Assembly: GCF_029051725.1 (NCBI RefSeq)
Contig: NZ_JAACFU010000013.1
Coordinates: 62,001-126,000, forward strand
Reading direction: 5' to 3'
From: Bradyrhizobium sp. CSS354
GTDB lineage: Bacteria > Pseudomonadota > Alphaproteobacteria > Rhizobiales > Xanthobacteraceae
DNA length: 64,000 nucleotides
Shown: in pieces, positions 36,063-44,589 of the stretch
How the letters are laid out: every line of letters starts with the position of its first letter
Position numbering within the stretch: the first letter of the stretch is position 1
The notes under the pieces: generated by a model
Told to the model about the DNA's origin: nothing
The model's database searches: none
The model's input: the letters and a program-made list of their open reading frames with translations, nothing else
Translations under genes and position numbers: made by a program

Positions 36063-36677
36063 TTATCGCTCGGCATAGCCCAGCGCCGAGGCCGGCATCT
36101 CGGCCACCGGAGCCTCCGGCATCACGCTCGCCACGGCCGGCCCGCGCAAGCCGGGAGCCGAGCCCGGCGCATCCGGCGTTCCGTTGATCATGTTGGAAAG
36201 TCCGCTGAATCCGGCTTGGGCGATCTTCCGCAGCACGAGGTCGTCGGCCGCGCTCCAAGGATCGCGGCCGCCCTTGGCCGCAGTCGGTTCCTCGCCGGAA
36301 AGGCGCAGCGCCCGCTGCTGGTTGGCGTCGTAGACGTCCCAGACCCAGGCGATCACGGTCTTGCCGCGCACGATCTGGGCGGAGAGGTAGCTGCGCACGC
36401 GGTAGGCAGCCGTCCCCTCGCGCGAGACCACGGACAGGCTGCGCAGCTTGGATTCGCTGTCGAGCACGCCGACCATGCGGTCGAACACTTGCGGCGGCGG
36501 CCCGTCGATCGATTCGAACGCGACTGTCGCCCCGGAGCCGGCGCTCGGCGCCATCGCATAGGAGTTCGCGGCACCACCGCCACCGGCACAGCCGCCGAGG
36601 GCTGTCGCAGCCGTCAGCAGCATGACCGCCAGCACGCGCGAACCCGCGCGGCGCAAGATGAATGACGCGTCCCTCAT
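36063..36677 (-). CDS. Lipoprotein of unknown function
   Basis: 204 aa. The N-terminus is a lipoprotein signal peptide with lipobox ALGGC (Cys30), so the protein is anchored by diacylglycerol (Lgt) and processed by LspA, both encoded in this window. The next residues are Gly/Ala-rich (AGGGGAANS). The core (about 60-130) has alternating strands, FESIDGPPPQVFDRMV and VVSREGTAAYRVRSYLSA. The tail is Pro/Ala-rich. The core resembles the unnamed periplasmic lipoproteins common in Bradyrhizobium; no function known. Confidence 0.77.
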   Translation of the reverse strand: MRDASFILRRAGSRVLAVMLLTAATALGGCAGGGGAANSYAMAPSAGSGATVAFESIDGPPPQVFDRMVGVLDSESKLRSLSVVSREGTAAYRVRSYLSAQIVRGKTVIAWVWDVYDANQQRALRLSGEEPTAAKGGRDPWSAADDLVLRKIAQAGFSGLSNMINGTPDAPGSAPGLRGPAVASVMPEAPVAEMPASALGYAER

Positions 36678-36790
36678 TATGGAGGGCAGCGATATCGTTA
36701 AAACGCATTAACGTCTAGGGCGGGGGCGCCACAGGCCACTGTCATCGCGCGCAGGCATAGCCCCGGAATGACACGGGGTTGCCGTTGTGT

Positions 36791-37558
36791 TCACGCTTCG
36801 AGCGCGATCGCGTGAACGTGGCGGCCGTAATCCGGCTCCTTGCGATGTACCGAGCGGCGGTAGCTGAAGAAGCGTTCGTCGGCGTAGGTGTCCAGACCGA
36901 GATCGTCGATCATCAGGATGCCCGCGGCTTCCAGACGCTTGCGGATGAAGCCGGCGAGATCGAACATCGCGTGTCCTTCGCGCACCGACGGGATGAAGAA
37001 CATGGCGTTGTCCGCATCCGCCTCGATGAAGCGCGTCACGAACTCGTTGCCGACTTCATAACTGTCCTGGCGGATCAGCGGGCCGACCGCGGCGATGATG
37101 CCGCCGCGCGAGGCGCCGAGTTTCTCCATCGCCGAAATGGTCTGCTCCAGGACGCCGGTGAGCGCACCCTTCCAGCCGGCATGCGCGCCGCCGATCACGC
37201 CCGCATTGGGGTCGACGAACAGCACGGGCCCGCAGTCGGCGGTGGAGACGCCGAGCGCGATGCCGGGCACCTTCGTCACCAGCGCATCGCCCTTCGGCCG
37301 CGGCCCGCTCGGCCACGGCGCGTCGGCCACGAGCACGTCGGGCGAATGGATTTGGTGCAGGCTGAGAAAGCGTTCCGGTGCGACGCCGACATGCTCGGCC
37401 ATGCGGCGGCGGTTCTCCGCGACAAGGAGTTGATCGTCATTGGAGCCGAGCCCGCCGTTCAGCGCGGAATAGATGCCGCCCGAGACGCCGCCTTCGCGGG
37501 TGAAGAAGGCATGGCGCAGGCCCGGCACCGCCGACAGCAGCGAGGAGGCAAGCGTCAT
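36791..37558 (-). CDS. pgeF: Peptidoglycan editing factor PgeF (laccase-domain protein)
   Basis: 255 aa of the DUF152/YfiH/laccase-domain family, which in E. coli prevents wrong residues entering peptidoglycan stems. Conserved boxes: GGVSGGIYSALNGGLGSND, SLHQIHSPDV, STADCGPVLFVD, GGAHAGWKGALTGV and FFSYRRSVHRKEPDYGRHVH. The His and Cys residues of these boxes form the metal centre. The ATG overlaps the stop of the methyltransferase gene by four bases. Older names such as polyphenol oxidase should be avoided. Confidence 0.95.
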   Translation of the reverse strand: MTLASSLLSAVPGLRHAFFTREGGVSGGIYSALNGGLGSNDDQLLVAENRRRMAEHVGVAPERFLSLHQIHSPDVLVADAPWPSGPRPKGDALVTKVPGIALGVSTADCGPVLFVDPNAGVIGGAHAGWKGALTGVLEQTISAMEKLGASRGGIIAAVGPLIRQDSYEVGNEFVTRFIEADADNAMFFIPSVREGHAMFDLAGFIRKRLEAAGILMIDDLGLDTYADERFFSYRRSVHRKEPDYGRHVHAIALEA

Positions 37559-38673
37559 GAACCGTCTCCGGTGCGTTCGAGATCGCTGAGGCCCGCAAGG
37601 CCCGTTAGCCGCGGCTCGGAGATGCCGAGCACCTTGAACATCGAGCCCATGCCGCTGCGGCCGGTTTCGGTCAGGCGCTTTAGCGCGATCGAAATGTCGG
37701 TGGCGACGTCGGGCGCCGCCTTCTGCATCAAGGCGGCTGCACGGGTCTCGATGCCGACGCGTTTGAGAAAATCGCCCTGCGTCACCGGCCCGTGCACGCG
37801 GGCGCCCACGTCCTCCGCTCCGCGCGCGAGCGCCTGGAAGTCGACATGGGCTGTGACGTCGGCCTGGCCCGGCGCCTTCAGGGGATCGGTGAAGGTGTGG
37901 CGCGCGATCGCCTGGAAGGTGTCGCCGGCATCGCTGCGCAGGTGGCCGTAATCGATGATCAGCGCCGCGCCGTCCTGGTCGCGCACGCGGCTGGCGAGCT
38001 TCATGATCTCAGCATCTGGCCGCCATTCGAACACGGCCCCGACGGGCGCGGCGCGGACCAGAGGCGGCAACAGCACCTCGAAGCGCGGCGTCGGCTCGGC
38101 CGCCGCGCCGAATTGAAGTTTTCCATTGGCGTCGACCTCGATCACGCGCTCGTGCCAGCCGTTCTCGTGACGGACCATCTGATGGATCGGCAGCACGTCG
38201 AAATATTCGTTGGCGAGGATGATGCTCGGTCCCTCAGGCACGTCGTCGATGCTGTCGTGCCAGGCGATGTTGCGCACGCCCGACAGCGTCGCACTCTGCC
38301 GCTCGCGCAGGACCGGATTGACTTCGACCATGTGGATATGGAGTGCCTGATAGAGCGGCGGCAGCACGCGGAGCGCACGCAGCGCATCCGCCATCATGGT
38401 GCCGCGGCCGGGGCCGAGCTCGATCAGCCGCAGGAATTGCGGCGAGCCCATCTGCTTCCACACCGAGGCGGTCCACAGGCCCAGGAGCTCGCCGAACATC
38501 TGGCTGACCTCGGGCGCGGTGGTGAAGTCACCTTCTCGTCCCAACGGATCGCGCGAGACGTAATAGCCATAGCGCGGATGCATGAGGCACAGTTCCATGT
38601 ACCGCCAGACCGGCATGGGGCCTGAGGATTTGATCAGCGCCTTGATCTCGTCGAGTAACGGCTGGTCGGTCAC
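37555..38673 (-). CDS. SAM-dependent methyltransferase, MidA/NDUFAF7 family
   Basis: 372 aa. Members (PF02636) methylate an arginine of a complex I subunit in eukaryotes; bacterial relatives are less studied. Seen: MPVWRYMELCLMHPRYGYY, REGDFTTAPEVSQMFGELLG, LIELGPGRGTMMADALR (SAM loop), NEYFDVLPIHQMV and IIDYGHLRSD. The upstream stop of lgt at 38695 leaves only non-ATG starts: GTG at 38673 (VTDQPLLDEI) or TTG at 38688. I chose GTG, since homologues begin with that sequence. It is coupled to pgeF. Confidence 0.9.
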   Translation of the reverse strand: MTDQPLLDEIKALIKSSGPMPVWRYMELCLMHPRYGYYVSRDPLGREGDFTTAPEVSQMFGELLGLWTASVWKQMGSPQFLRLIELGPGRGTMMADALRALRVLPPLYQALHIHMVEVNPVLRERQSATLSGVRNIAWHDSIDDVPEGPSIILANEYFDVLPIHQMVRHENGWHERVIEVDANGKLQFGAAAEPTPRFEVLLPPLVRAAPVGAVFEWRPDAEIMKLASRVRDQDGAALIIDYGHLRSDAGDTFQAIARHTFTDPLKAPGQADVTAHVDFQALARGAEDVGARVHGPVTQGDFLKRVGIETRAAALMQKAAPDVATDISIALKRLTETGRSGMGSMFKVLGISEPRLTGLAGLSDLERTGDGS

Positions 38674-38694
38674 GGTCCATCTTCTCAAGAGGAA

Positions 38695-39540
38695 TTAACG
38701 AATAGCCCCTGCGGGCTTCGGCGCATCGCGCCTCACTGCCAATACAATAAGTATGAGGCCGACAATAAGCATTGGGATCGACAACAGCATGCCCATGGTT
38801 AATCCGCCCCAGAGGAAGCCGAGCTGGACGTCCGGTTCGCGGAAATGCTCGCCGGCGATCCGGCTCAAACCATAGATCAGGATGAACGCCCCGAGGATCA
38901 TGCCCGGCCGTTTCAGGGCACCGAAGCGGATCATGATTGCGAGGGCGGCAAACAGCAAAATGCCCTCCATGCCGGCCTCATAGAGCTGGCTCGGATGACG
39001 CGGCAGCTGGGTGGGATCGTTGGGGAAGATCATCGCCCAGGGCAGCTCCGGGTCGGCGGCGCGGCCCCACAATTCGCCATTGATGAAATTGGCGATGCGG
39101 CCGAGCAGCAGCCCGACCGGAGCGACGGCGGTTGTGATGTCGCCGAGCGACAGGATCGAGATGCCGTTGCGATAAGCAAACCACATCACCGCGACGACGC
39201 AGCCGAGGAAGCCGCCGTGAAAGGACATGCCGCCTTCCCACAGCCTGAAGATCGCGGCGGGATGGTCGATGAAGAAGGGCAGATTGTAGAACAGCACGTA
39301 GCCGGTGCGGCCGCCGAGGATGATGCCGAGCGTGACCCACAGAATGAAGTCGTCGATCTGCACCAGCGACATCGGCGCCGGGCCGCCCCACAGCCGCTCT
39401 TTCTTCAGGAGCGAGCGCGCATAGAGCCAGCCGAACACGATGCCGCAGATATAGGCCAGCGCATACCAGCGGATCGCGAACGGACCGATCTCGATCGCGA
39501 TCGGCTTGAAGGCGGGAAAGTCGATGAGCAGAAAGGGCAT
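38695..39540 (-). CDS. lgt: Phosphatidylglycerol--prolipoprotein diacylglyceryl transferase
   Basis: First enzyme of lipoprotein maturation, inner membrane; 281 aa with seven transmembrane spans. The signature GRIANFINGELWGR contains the essential Arg and Asn, and the family boxes RWYALAYICGI, HGGFLG and RHPSQLYEA are present. The start at 39540 has AAGG four bases upstream. The gene is read towards midA, with a gap of 21 bases to its start, so lgt-midA-pgeF may be one operon. The reading frame upstream runs on without stop but belongs to another gene in a different frame. Confidence 0.97.
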   Translation of the reverse strand: MPFLLIDFPAFKPIAIEIGPFAIRWYALAYICGIVFGWLYARSLLKKERLWGGPAPMSLVQIDDFILWVTLGIILGGRTGYVLFYNLPFFIDHPAAIFRLWEGGMSFHGGFLGCVVAVMWFAYRNGISILSLGDITTAVAPVGLLLGRIANFINGELWGRAADPELPWAMIFPNDPTQLPRHPSQLYEAGMEGILLFAALAIMIRFGALKRPGMILGAFILIYGLSRIAGEHFREPDVQLGFLWGGLTMGMLLSIPMLIVGLILIVLAVRRDAPKPAGAIR

Positions 39541-39554
39541 CGCGCCTTCTATGT

Positions 39555-40286
39555 CTAGACGAGATTGCGGCGATAGAGCGCCAGCAGGCGCTCCCAATGC
39601 CGCTCGGCGGCGTCGCGGTCGTAGACCGGACGCTTGGGGAAGGCGAAGCCGTGATGGGTGCCGGGATAGATCTCGACTTCGGCTTTGGCGCCGCTCATGC
39701 CCTGCTTCACCTTCTCGATGATCTCGGCGGGCGCGTAGATGTCGGTCTCGGCGCAGGCGAAGTAGAGTTCGGCCTTGGTCTTGGCTGCCGCGAGATGCGG
39801 GCTGTCGTCCTGGTCGGTTGCGAGCTGCGTGCCGTAGACCGAGGCGGCGGCCTTGACGCGATCGGGGAAGTGCGTGGCGGCGTTGACGGCGTAGCGGCCG
39901 CTCATGCAGTAGCCGACGGTACCGATCAGTTTGGTGTTCGCGGCCGCCTGGCCCTCGGCATAGGTGAGCAGCGCCCGTGTGTCGTCCATGATCATGGGGA
40001 TCGTGAGCGATCCCATCAGCGCGAACATGCGCTTGCGTTCCGGAGCGTTCGGATCTGCCGGCAGCGCGCCGAGCTCCATCACGCCGGAGCGGTAATAGAG
40101 GTTCGGCAGCATCACGTAATAGCCCGATGTCGCGAGCCGGCGCGCCATGTCGCGCAGCTCTTCGCGGATCGCCGGCGCGTCCATGTAGAACAGGACGACC
40201 GGAAACGGCCCGCCGCGTTCGGGATGGCTGATGAAGGTTGCGGTGTGACCGTCCTTGGTGGGGATCGCGATCTGCTGGTCGATCAT
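39555..40286 (-). CDS. Dienelactone hydrolase family protein
   Basis: 243 aa, alpha/beta hydrolase. The nucleophile is Cys in VGYCMSGRYAV, as in dienelactone hydrolase, whose nucleophile is cysteine. The acid and base are likely the Asp near ETDIYAPAEI and the His in GTHHGFAFP. Dienelactone hydrolases open lactone rings in aromatic degradation; the true substrate here is unknown. The start at 40286 follows directly after a minus-strand promoter region, and it ends 14 bases before lgt. Confidence 0.9.
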   Translation of the reverse strand: MIDQQIAIPTKDGHTATFISHPERGGPFPVVLFYMDAPAIREELRDMARRLATSGYYVMLPNLYYRSGVMELGALPADPNAPERKRMFALMGSLTIPMIMDDTRALLTYAEGQAAANTKLIGTVGYCMSGRYAVNAATHFPDRVKAAASVYGTQLATDQDDSPHLAAAKTKAELYFACAETDIYAPAEIIEKVKQGMSGAKAEVEIYPGTHHGFAFPKRPVYDRDAAERHWERLLALYRRNLV

Positions 40287-40455
40287 ATCGAGCGCCTTTT
40301 ATGATTCTTCTTATGCAGGGACGTTGAATACGATTGCAAGGAAACCGGGGCATGACAAGGATACCGCCGATCGGCCCTTGAACCGGCTCCATCGGGTTGC
40401 CATTGTCTCCCCGCGCGTTCGCGCAGAGTTCATCGAAAGCCGCCAGGAGACCGAC

Positions 40456-40707
40456 ATGACCCAGACCAACAACCGGTTTTTCGACGAGATCGGCCGCCTG
40501 ATGAACGATGCCGCCGGTGCCGCGCAGGGCGTCAAGCGCGAGTTCGACACGGTGATGCGCACCCAGGCCGAAAAATTCCTGCGCGACATGGACCTGGTCA
40601 AGCGCGAGGAGTTCGAGGCGGTCAAGGACATGGCGCGCCTGGCGCGTGAGGAGAACGAGGCTCTGAAGGCGCGCATCGCGGCGCTGGAGGCCAAGCTCGG
40701 CGGGTAG
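40456..40707 (+). CDS. UbiK-like (BMFP) accessory protein
   Basis: 83 aa. The BMFP/DUF526 family includes UbiK, which supports ubiquinone synthesis and forms a coiled-coil trimer. Seen: FFDEIGRLMNDAAGAAQG and the C-terminal heptad-rich VKREEFEAVKDMARLAREEN followed by ALKARIAALEAKLGG. The start at 40456 has GGAG seven bases upstream. No ubi gene lies next to it. Membrane-associating amphipathic helix at the N-terminus is likely. Confidence 0.88.
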   Translation: MTQTNNRFFDEIGRLMNDAAGAAQGVKREFDTVMRTQAEKFLRDMDLVKREEFEAVKDMARLAREENEALKARIAALEAKLGG

Positions 40708-40716
40708 GGGGAAATC

Positions 40717-40797
40717 GTAGCCCGGATGGAGCGCAGCGCAATCCGGGGTGTTCCAGCGGCGTAGGTCCCGGATTACGCTGCGCTCCATCCGGGCTAC
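40717..40797. repeat. Palindromic intergenic repeat, family C
   Basis: Begins GTAGCCCGGATGGAGCGCAG and ends in the matching complement TGCGCTCCATCCGGGCTAC. It lies between ubiK and rplY, ten bases after the ubiK stop. Confidence 0.9.
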
Positions 40798-40945
40798 CGG
40801 CCGCCCATTCTCCTTGTCATTTCCGCGTCTTCCGGGTAAAAGCCCGCCACGTCCGCAGCCCCCGCACCCCTGGAGGCTTGCTGCGGCGTATGCCATGGGC
40901 CGCGTTGCGGCCCATTAACTTTTGCAAAAACAAGGACTTAACGTT

Positions 40946-41665
40946 ATGGCGACCGTCAAGGAATTGAAGGCGACCGCACGTCCGAAGAGCGGCAAGGGGG
41001 CCGCCCGGGCTGAGCGTCGCGCCGGGAGAGTGCCCGGAGTGATCTATGGCAACAACCAGCCCCCGCTGACGATCTCGATCGAAGATCGTGAACTGCGCAC
41101 GCGCATCCTCGCCGGCCGGTTCCTGACCACGCTGGTCGACATCGACCTCGAGGGCAACAAGCACCGCGTGATTCCGCGCGACTACCACCTCGATCCGGTC
41201 AAGGATTTCCCGATCCACGTCGACTTCATGCGGCTCGGCGAAGGCGCCACCATCCGCATCAGCGTTCCCTTGCACGTGGTGAAGGCTGAAGGCTCGCCCG
41301 GCGTGAAGCGCGGCGGCGCCGTGAACATCGTCGCGCACGCGATCGAACTCGAGTGCGGCGTGGAGAACATCCCGCAGTTCATCGAGGCCGACGTCGGTTC
41401 GCTCGAAATCGGCCACTCGCTGCATCTCTCCGACATCAAGCTGCCGGCTGGCGTGAAGGCGCTGACCTCCGAGGACGCGACCCTCGTCACCATCGTGCCG
41501 CCGTCCGGCTACGCCGAAGAGCAGAAGGCCGCGGCTGCTGCTCCTGCTGCGGGTGCTGCTGCTCCGGCGGCTGGTGCTGCTCCGGCTGCGGGTGCTGCTG
41601 CTCCGGCAGCGGCTGCCAAGGCCCCGGCTGCCAAGGCGCCCGCCGGCGGCGACAAGAAGAAGTAA
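40946..41665 (+). CDS. rplY: 50S ribosomal protein L25/general stress protein Ctc
   Basis: Binds 5S rRNA; 239 aa. The L25 domain (about 1-95) has GKGAARAERRAGRVPGVIYG and the Ctc beta domain (about 100-185) has HVDFMRLGEGATIRISVP and IGHSLHLSDIKLP. After residue 190 comes an Ala/Pro-rich tail of about 45 residues with near-repeats of AAPAAGAA that ends GGDKKK. The tail is typical of alphaproteobacterial L25. The start at 40946 has AAGGA upstream. pth follows, the normal neighbour. Confidence 0.97.
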   Translation: MATVKELKATARPKSGKGAARAERRAGRVPGVIYGNNQPPLTISIEDRELRTRILAGRFLTTLVDIDLEGNKHRVIPRDYHLDPVKDFPIHVDFMRLGEGATIRISVPLHVVKAEGSPGVKRGGAVNIVAHAIELECGVENIPQFIEADVGSLEIGHSLHLSDIKLPAGVKALTSEDATLVTIVPPSGYAEEQKAAAAAPAAGAAAPAAGAAPAAGAAAPAAAAKAPAAKAPAGGDKKK

Positions 41666-41723
41666 TCTCTCAAAGCTGGCGCGCGGTCCCTGACCGCGCG
41701 CCGAGCGAGGGGCGCGCCGCGTC

Positions 41724-42329
41724 ATGCGACTGTTTGTTGGGCTCGGCAATCCCGGCCCGAAATTCGCACGTAACCGGCACAATGTCGGCTTCATGGCCGT
41801 CGATGAGATCGCACGGCGTCATGGTTTCGCGCCCTGGCGCCGCAGGTTTCAGGGCGAGACCTCGGAAGGCACGCTCGGCACCGAGCGCGTGATCCTGCTC
41901 AAGCCGATGACCTACATGAACGAGTCCGGCCGCAGCGTTCAGGAAGCGGCAAGCTTCTTCAAAATCGCGCCGGGCGACGTCACCGTATTCCATGACGAAC
42001 TCGAACTGCCGCCGGGCAAGGTGCGGGTGAAGGTCGGCGGCGGTATCGCCGGCCACAACGGCCTGCGCTCGATCTCCGCCCATATCGGCAACGAGTATCG
42101 CCGGGTGCGGCTCGGTATCGGTCATCCCGGCGTCAAGGAATTAGTGCACGGCCACGTGCTGTCGGACTTCGCCAAAGCCGACAACGACTGGGTGGCGACG
42201 CTCTGCGACGCAGTGGCCGAGCACGCGGCACTGGTTGCCAAAGGCACGGATGCGACTTTCGCCAACAGGGTGCACCTCGCCATGCAGGCGAAGGGATTTT
42301 TGACCAAGGACGACAACGGCAAGGAATAG
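41724..42329 (+). CDS. pth: Peptidyl-tRNA hydrolase
   Basis: Releases tRNA from peptidyl-tRNA that has dropped off the ribosome; 201 aa. Catalytic His19 and Asn9 lie in VGLGNPGPKFARNRHNVGF; MTYMNESG and FHDELELPPGKVRVKVGGG hold the other substrate residues (Asn and Asp), and AGHNGLRSI is the third box. It starts 58 bases after rplY; rplY-pth-ychF is a common order. A family B repeat follows ten bases after the stop. Confidence 0.97.
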   Translation: MRLFVGLGNPGPKFARNRHNVGFMAVDEIARRHGFAPWRRRFQGETSEGTLGTERVILLKPMTYMNESGRSVQEAASFFKIAPGDVTVFHDELELPPGKVRVKVGGGIAGHNGLRSISAHIGNEYRRVRLGIGHPGVKELVHGHVLSDFAKADNDWVATLCDAVAEHAALVAKGTDATFANRVHLAMQAKGFLTKDDNGKE

Positions 42330-42338
42330 CTGGCTCTC

Positions 42339-42424
42339 CGTCATGCCCGGGCTTGTCCCGGGCATCCACGTTCTTGGTGCCGCAAGTCAAAGACGTGGAT
42401 GGCCGGGTCAAGCCCGGCCATGAC
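42339..42424. repeat. Palindromic intergenic repeat, family B
   Basis: Begins CGTCATGCCCGGGCTTGTCC, ends with the complementary GGGTCAAGCCCGGCCATGAC. The arms GACGTGGATGGCC and the inner CATCCACG also pair, so the copy is complete. It lies between pth and ychF. Confidence 0.88.
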
Positions 42425-42444
42425 GAACATGAATAGAGGACATT

Positions 42445-43542
42445 ATGGGATTTAAATGCGGGATCGTCGGATTGCCCAATGTCGGCAAATCGACTTTGTT
42501 CAACGCGCTGACCGAGACGGCCGCGGCGCAGGCGGCCAATTATCCGTTCTGCACGATCGAGCCGAATGTCGGCGAAGTCGCGGTGCCGGATCCGCGGCTC
42601 GACAAGCTCGCAGCGATCGCCAAGTCGGGCCAGATCATCCCGACGCGGCTGACCTTCGTGGACATCGCCGGCCTCGTCCGCGGCGCGTCCAAGGGTGAAG
42701 GTCTCGGCAACCAGTTCCTCGCCAACATCCGCGAGGTCGACGCCATCGCGCATGTCGTGCGCTGCTTCGAGGATTCCGACATCACCCATGTCGAGGGCAA
42801 GATCGCCCCGCTCGCCGACATCGAGACCATCGAGACCGAACTGATGCTCGCCGATCTCGACAGCCTCGAAAAGCGCGTCGACAATTTGTCCAAGAAGGCC
42901 AAGGGCAACGACAAGGACGCCAAGGAGCAGCTCGATCTCGTCAACCGTACGCTGGTGCTGCTGCGCGAGGGCAAGCCAGCGCGCCTCGTCGAACGCAAGG
43001 CGGAGGAGGAGCGCGCCTTCGGGATGCTCGGCCTGCTGTCCTCCAAGCCCGTGCTCTATGTCTGCAACGTCGAGGAAGGCTCGGCCGCGACTGGCAATTC
43101 GTTCTCGAAGGCGGTGCAGGACCAGGCTGCCAAGGAGGGCGCCATTGCCGTCGTCATCTCGGCGAAAATCGAATCCGAGATCGCCACCATCTCACGTGAC
43201 GAACGCGCCGACTTCCTGGAGACGCTGGGTCTCGAAGAGGCCGGCCTCGATCGCCTGATCCGCGCCGGCTACACGCTGCTCGACCTCATCACCTATTTCA
43301 CGGTGGGCCCGAAGGAAGCGCGCGCCTGGACCATCTATCGCGGCACCAAAGCGCCGGGCGCGGCCGGTGTGATCCACACCGACTTCGAGAAGGGTTTCAT
43401 CCGCGCCGAGACCATCGCGTATGAGGACTACGTCGCGCTCGGCGGCGAAGCCGGCGCCCGCGATGCTGGCAAGCTCCGCCTCGAAGGCAAGGAATACGTC
43501 GTCGCCGACGGCGACGTGATGCATTTCAGGTTCAATACGTAA
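42445..43542 (+). CDS. ychF: Ribosome-binding ATPase YchF (Obg-like)
   Basis: 365 aa. P-loop at residues 9-17 (GLPNVGKST), switch motif DIAGLVRGASKGEGLGN, and the nucleotide-specificity motif reads NVEE rather than NKxD, which explains ATP preference. The TGS domain is at the C-terminus (YFTVGPKEARAWTI through GKEYVVADGDVMHFRFNT). It acts in ribosome and oxidative stress physiology. Full-length and canonical. Confidence 0.97.
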   Translation: MGFKCGIVGLPNVGKSTLFNALTETAAAQAANYPFCTIEPNVGEVAVPDPRLDKLAAIAKSGQIIPTRLTFVDIAGLVRGASKGEGLGNQFLANIREVDAIAHVVRCFEDSDITHVEGKIAPLADIETIETELMLADLDSLEKRVDNLSKKAKGNDKDAKEQLDLVNRTLVLLREGKPARLVERKAEEERAFGMLGLLSSKPVLYVCNVEEGSAATGNSFSKAVQDQAAKEGAIAVVISAKIESEIATISRDERADFLETLGLEEAGLDRLIRAGYTLLDLITYFTVGPKEARAWTIYRGTKAPGAAGVIHTDFEKGFIRAETIAYEDYVALGGEAGARDAGKLRLEGKEYVVADGDVMHFRFNT

Positions 43543-43556
43543 GATCTGGATAGGTT

Positions 43557-43648
43557 CGTAGGGTGGGTTAGCGCAGCGTAACCCACCATGCTTCCTCGTT
43601 TGCAGAACGAAGTTGGTGGGTTATGCCTTCGGCTAACCCAGCCTACGG
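43557..43648. repeat. Palindromic intergenic repeat, family D
   Basis: CGTAGGGTGGGTTAGCG on the left pairs with CTAACCCAGCCTACG on the right, and an inner pair GCGTAACCCACC / GTGGGTTATGC forms a second arm. Only one copy is in the window. It lies between two convergent genes. Confidence 0.85.
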
Positions 43649-43662
43649 CGCCGGTGCTTGCC

Positions 43663-43959
43663 TCACTTCATCCCGCCGCCCTGATCCCTGATCGCGCCGA
43701 GATGCTCGTTGATGCGGAAGATGATCAGGATCAGCTCGGCGAGAATGCGCGAGAACACGATTCCGACGACGACGCTCGCAATCGACGACAGCAGCATCAG
43801 GAAGCCGCCGAACGGGCTGATCGCCATCATCGCGAGGCCGGAGAAGATGCCGGAGAGGCCGAACAGGCAGATCAGCGCGATCACCAGCCAATAGAAGGTC
43901 TTGATGATCGTCGGCGTGATGAAGCGGTCCCATTGAAACAGGTCGCTGAATGAAAACAT
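43663..43959 (-). CDS. DUF4282 membrane protein
   Basis: 98 aa with two transmembrane helices at about residues 20-45 and 52-80. The DUF4282 pattern is seen as DLFQWDRFITPTIIKTFYWL, a glycine-rich turn (SGIFSGL) and a final RILAELILIIFRINEHL. Such proteins are small inner-membrane proteins of unknown role. It converges on ychF and is separate from the MaoC genes. Confidence 0.87.
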   Translation of the reverse strand: MFSFSDLFQWDRFITPTIIKTFYWLVIALICLFGLSGIFSGLAMMAISPFGGFLMLLSSIASVVVGIVFSRILAELILIIFRINEHLGAIRDQGGGMK

Positions 43960-44136
43960 TGCTCTCCCCAGGGCAATTCAGGTGTTGCCGGCCCTTGCAA
44001 ATGGATCGAGACCCCTGACCGATCCGACTCAAGACCACGCCGGCGCGCCGAATGTAGCACGAGCCATGCGGGCCGGCGGGTTGAGATTGCCGCAAAGTGC
44101 GGCCACAATCTGTCATTCCCTCAAACCTTTCCCAAG

Positions 44137-44589
44137 ATGACCCTGACCTTCGAAGATTTCCCGCCCGGCCGGTTCGGAACATTCGGCCCGCGCCATGTCA
44201 CGCGCGACGAGATCCTGGCCTTTGCCGCCGAGTTCGATCCGCAGCCGATGCACCTCGACGAGGACGCCGCCGGCAAGAGCATGCTGCGCGGCCTGTCCGG
44301 CTCGGGCTGGCATCTCTGTTCGCTGATGATGCGGATGATGGCCGACGGTTTCATTACCCGCGCCGCGTCGCTGGGATCTCCAGGTGTCGATGAAGTGCGC
44401 TGGCTGTCGCCGTTGAGACCCGGCGACGACCTCATGCTCGACGTCGATGTCGTGGAGGCCCGTAGCTCGAAGAGCCGCCCGGAGCTCGGCATCGTCAAGT
44501 TCAAATGCACCGTGCGCAACGCGGCGGGGCAGGCGCTGTGCGAGATGACCTCGCCGATCCTGATCAAGCGGCGCGAGGGGGCGGTCTGA
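44137..44589 (+). CDS. MaoC-like hotdog dehydratase, first of pair
   Basis: 150 aa, one hotdog domain. The hydratase-type acid/base pair is seen in FDPQPMHLDEDAA (Asp and His). Other features: GRFGTFGPRHVTRDEILAF, GSGWHLCSLMM and the strand MLDVDVVEA. Members hydrate enoyl-CoA thioesters. Its TGA shares one base with the start of the second MaoC gene. The coupling and the same residues in both genes suggest a heterodimer or two linked activities (inference). Confidence 0.88.
   Translation: MTLTFEDFPPGRFGTFGPRHVTRDEILAFAAEFDPQPMHLDEDAAGKSMLRGLSGSGWHLCSLMMRMMADGFITRAASLGSPGVDEVRWLSPLRPGDDLMLDVDVVEARSSKSRPELGIVKFKCTVRNAAGQALCEMTSPILIKRREGAV

Noticed and set aside
38695..40896. A 733-codon frame reading through lgt and beyond
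   Set aside because: Only its last 281 codons are Lgt. The upstream part is out of frame with the dienelactone hydrolase and is not a fusion.
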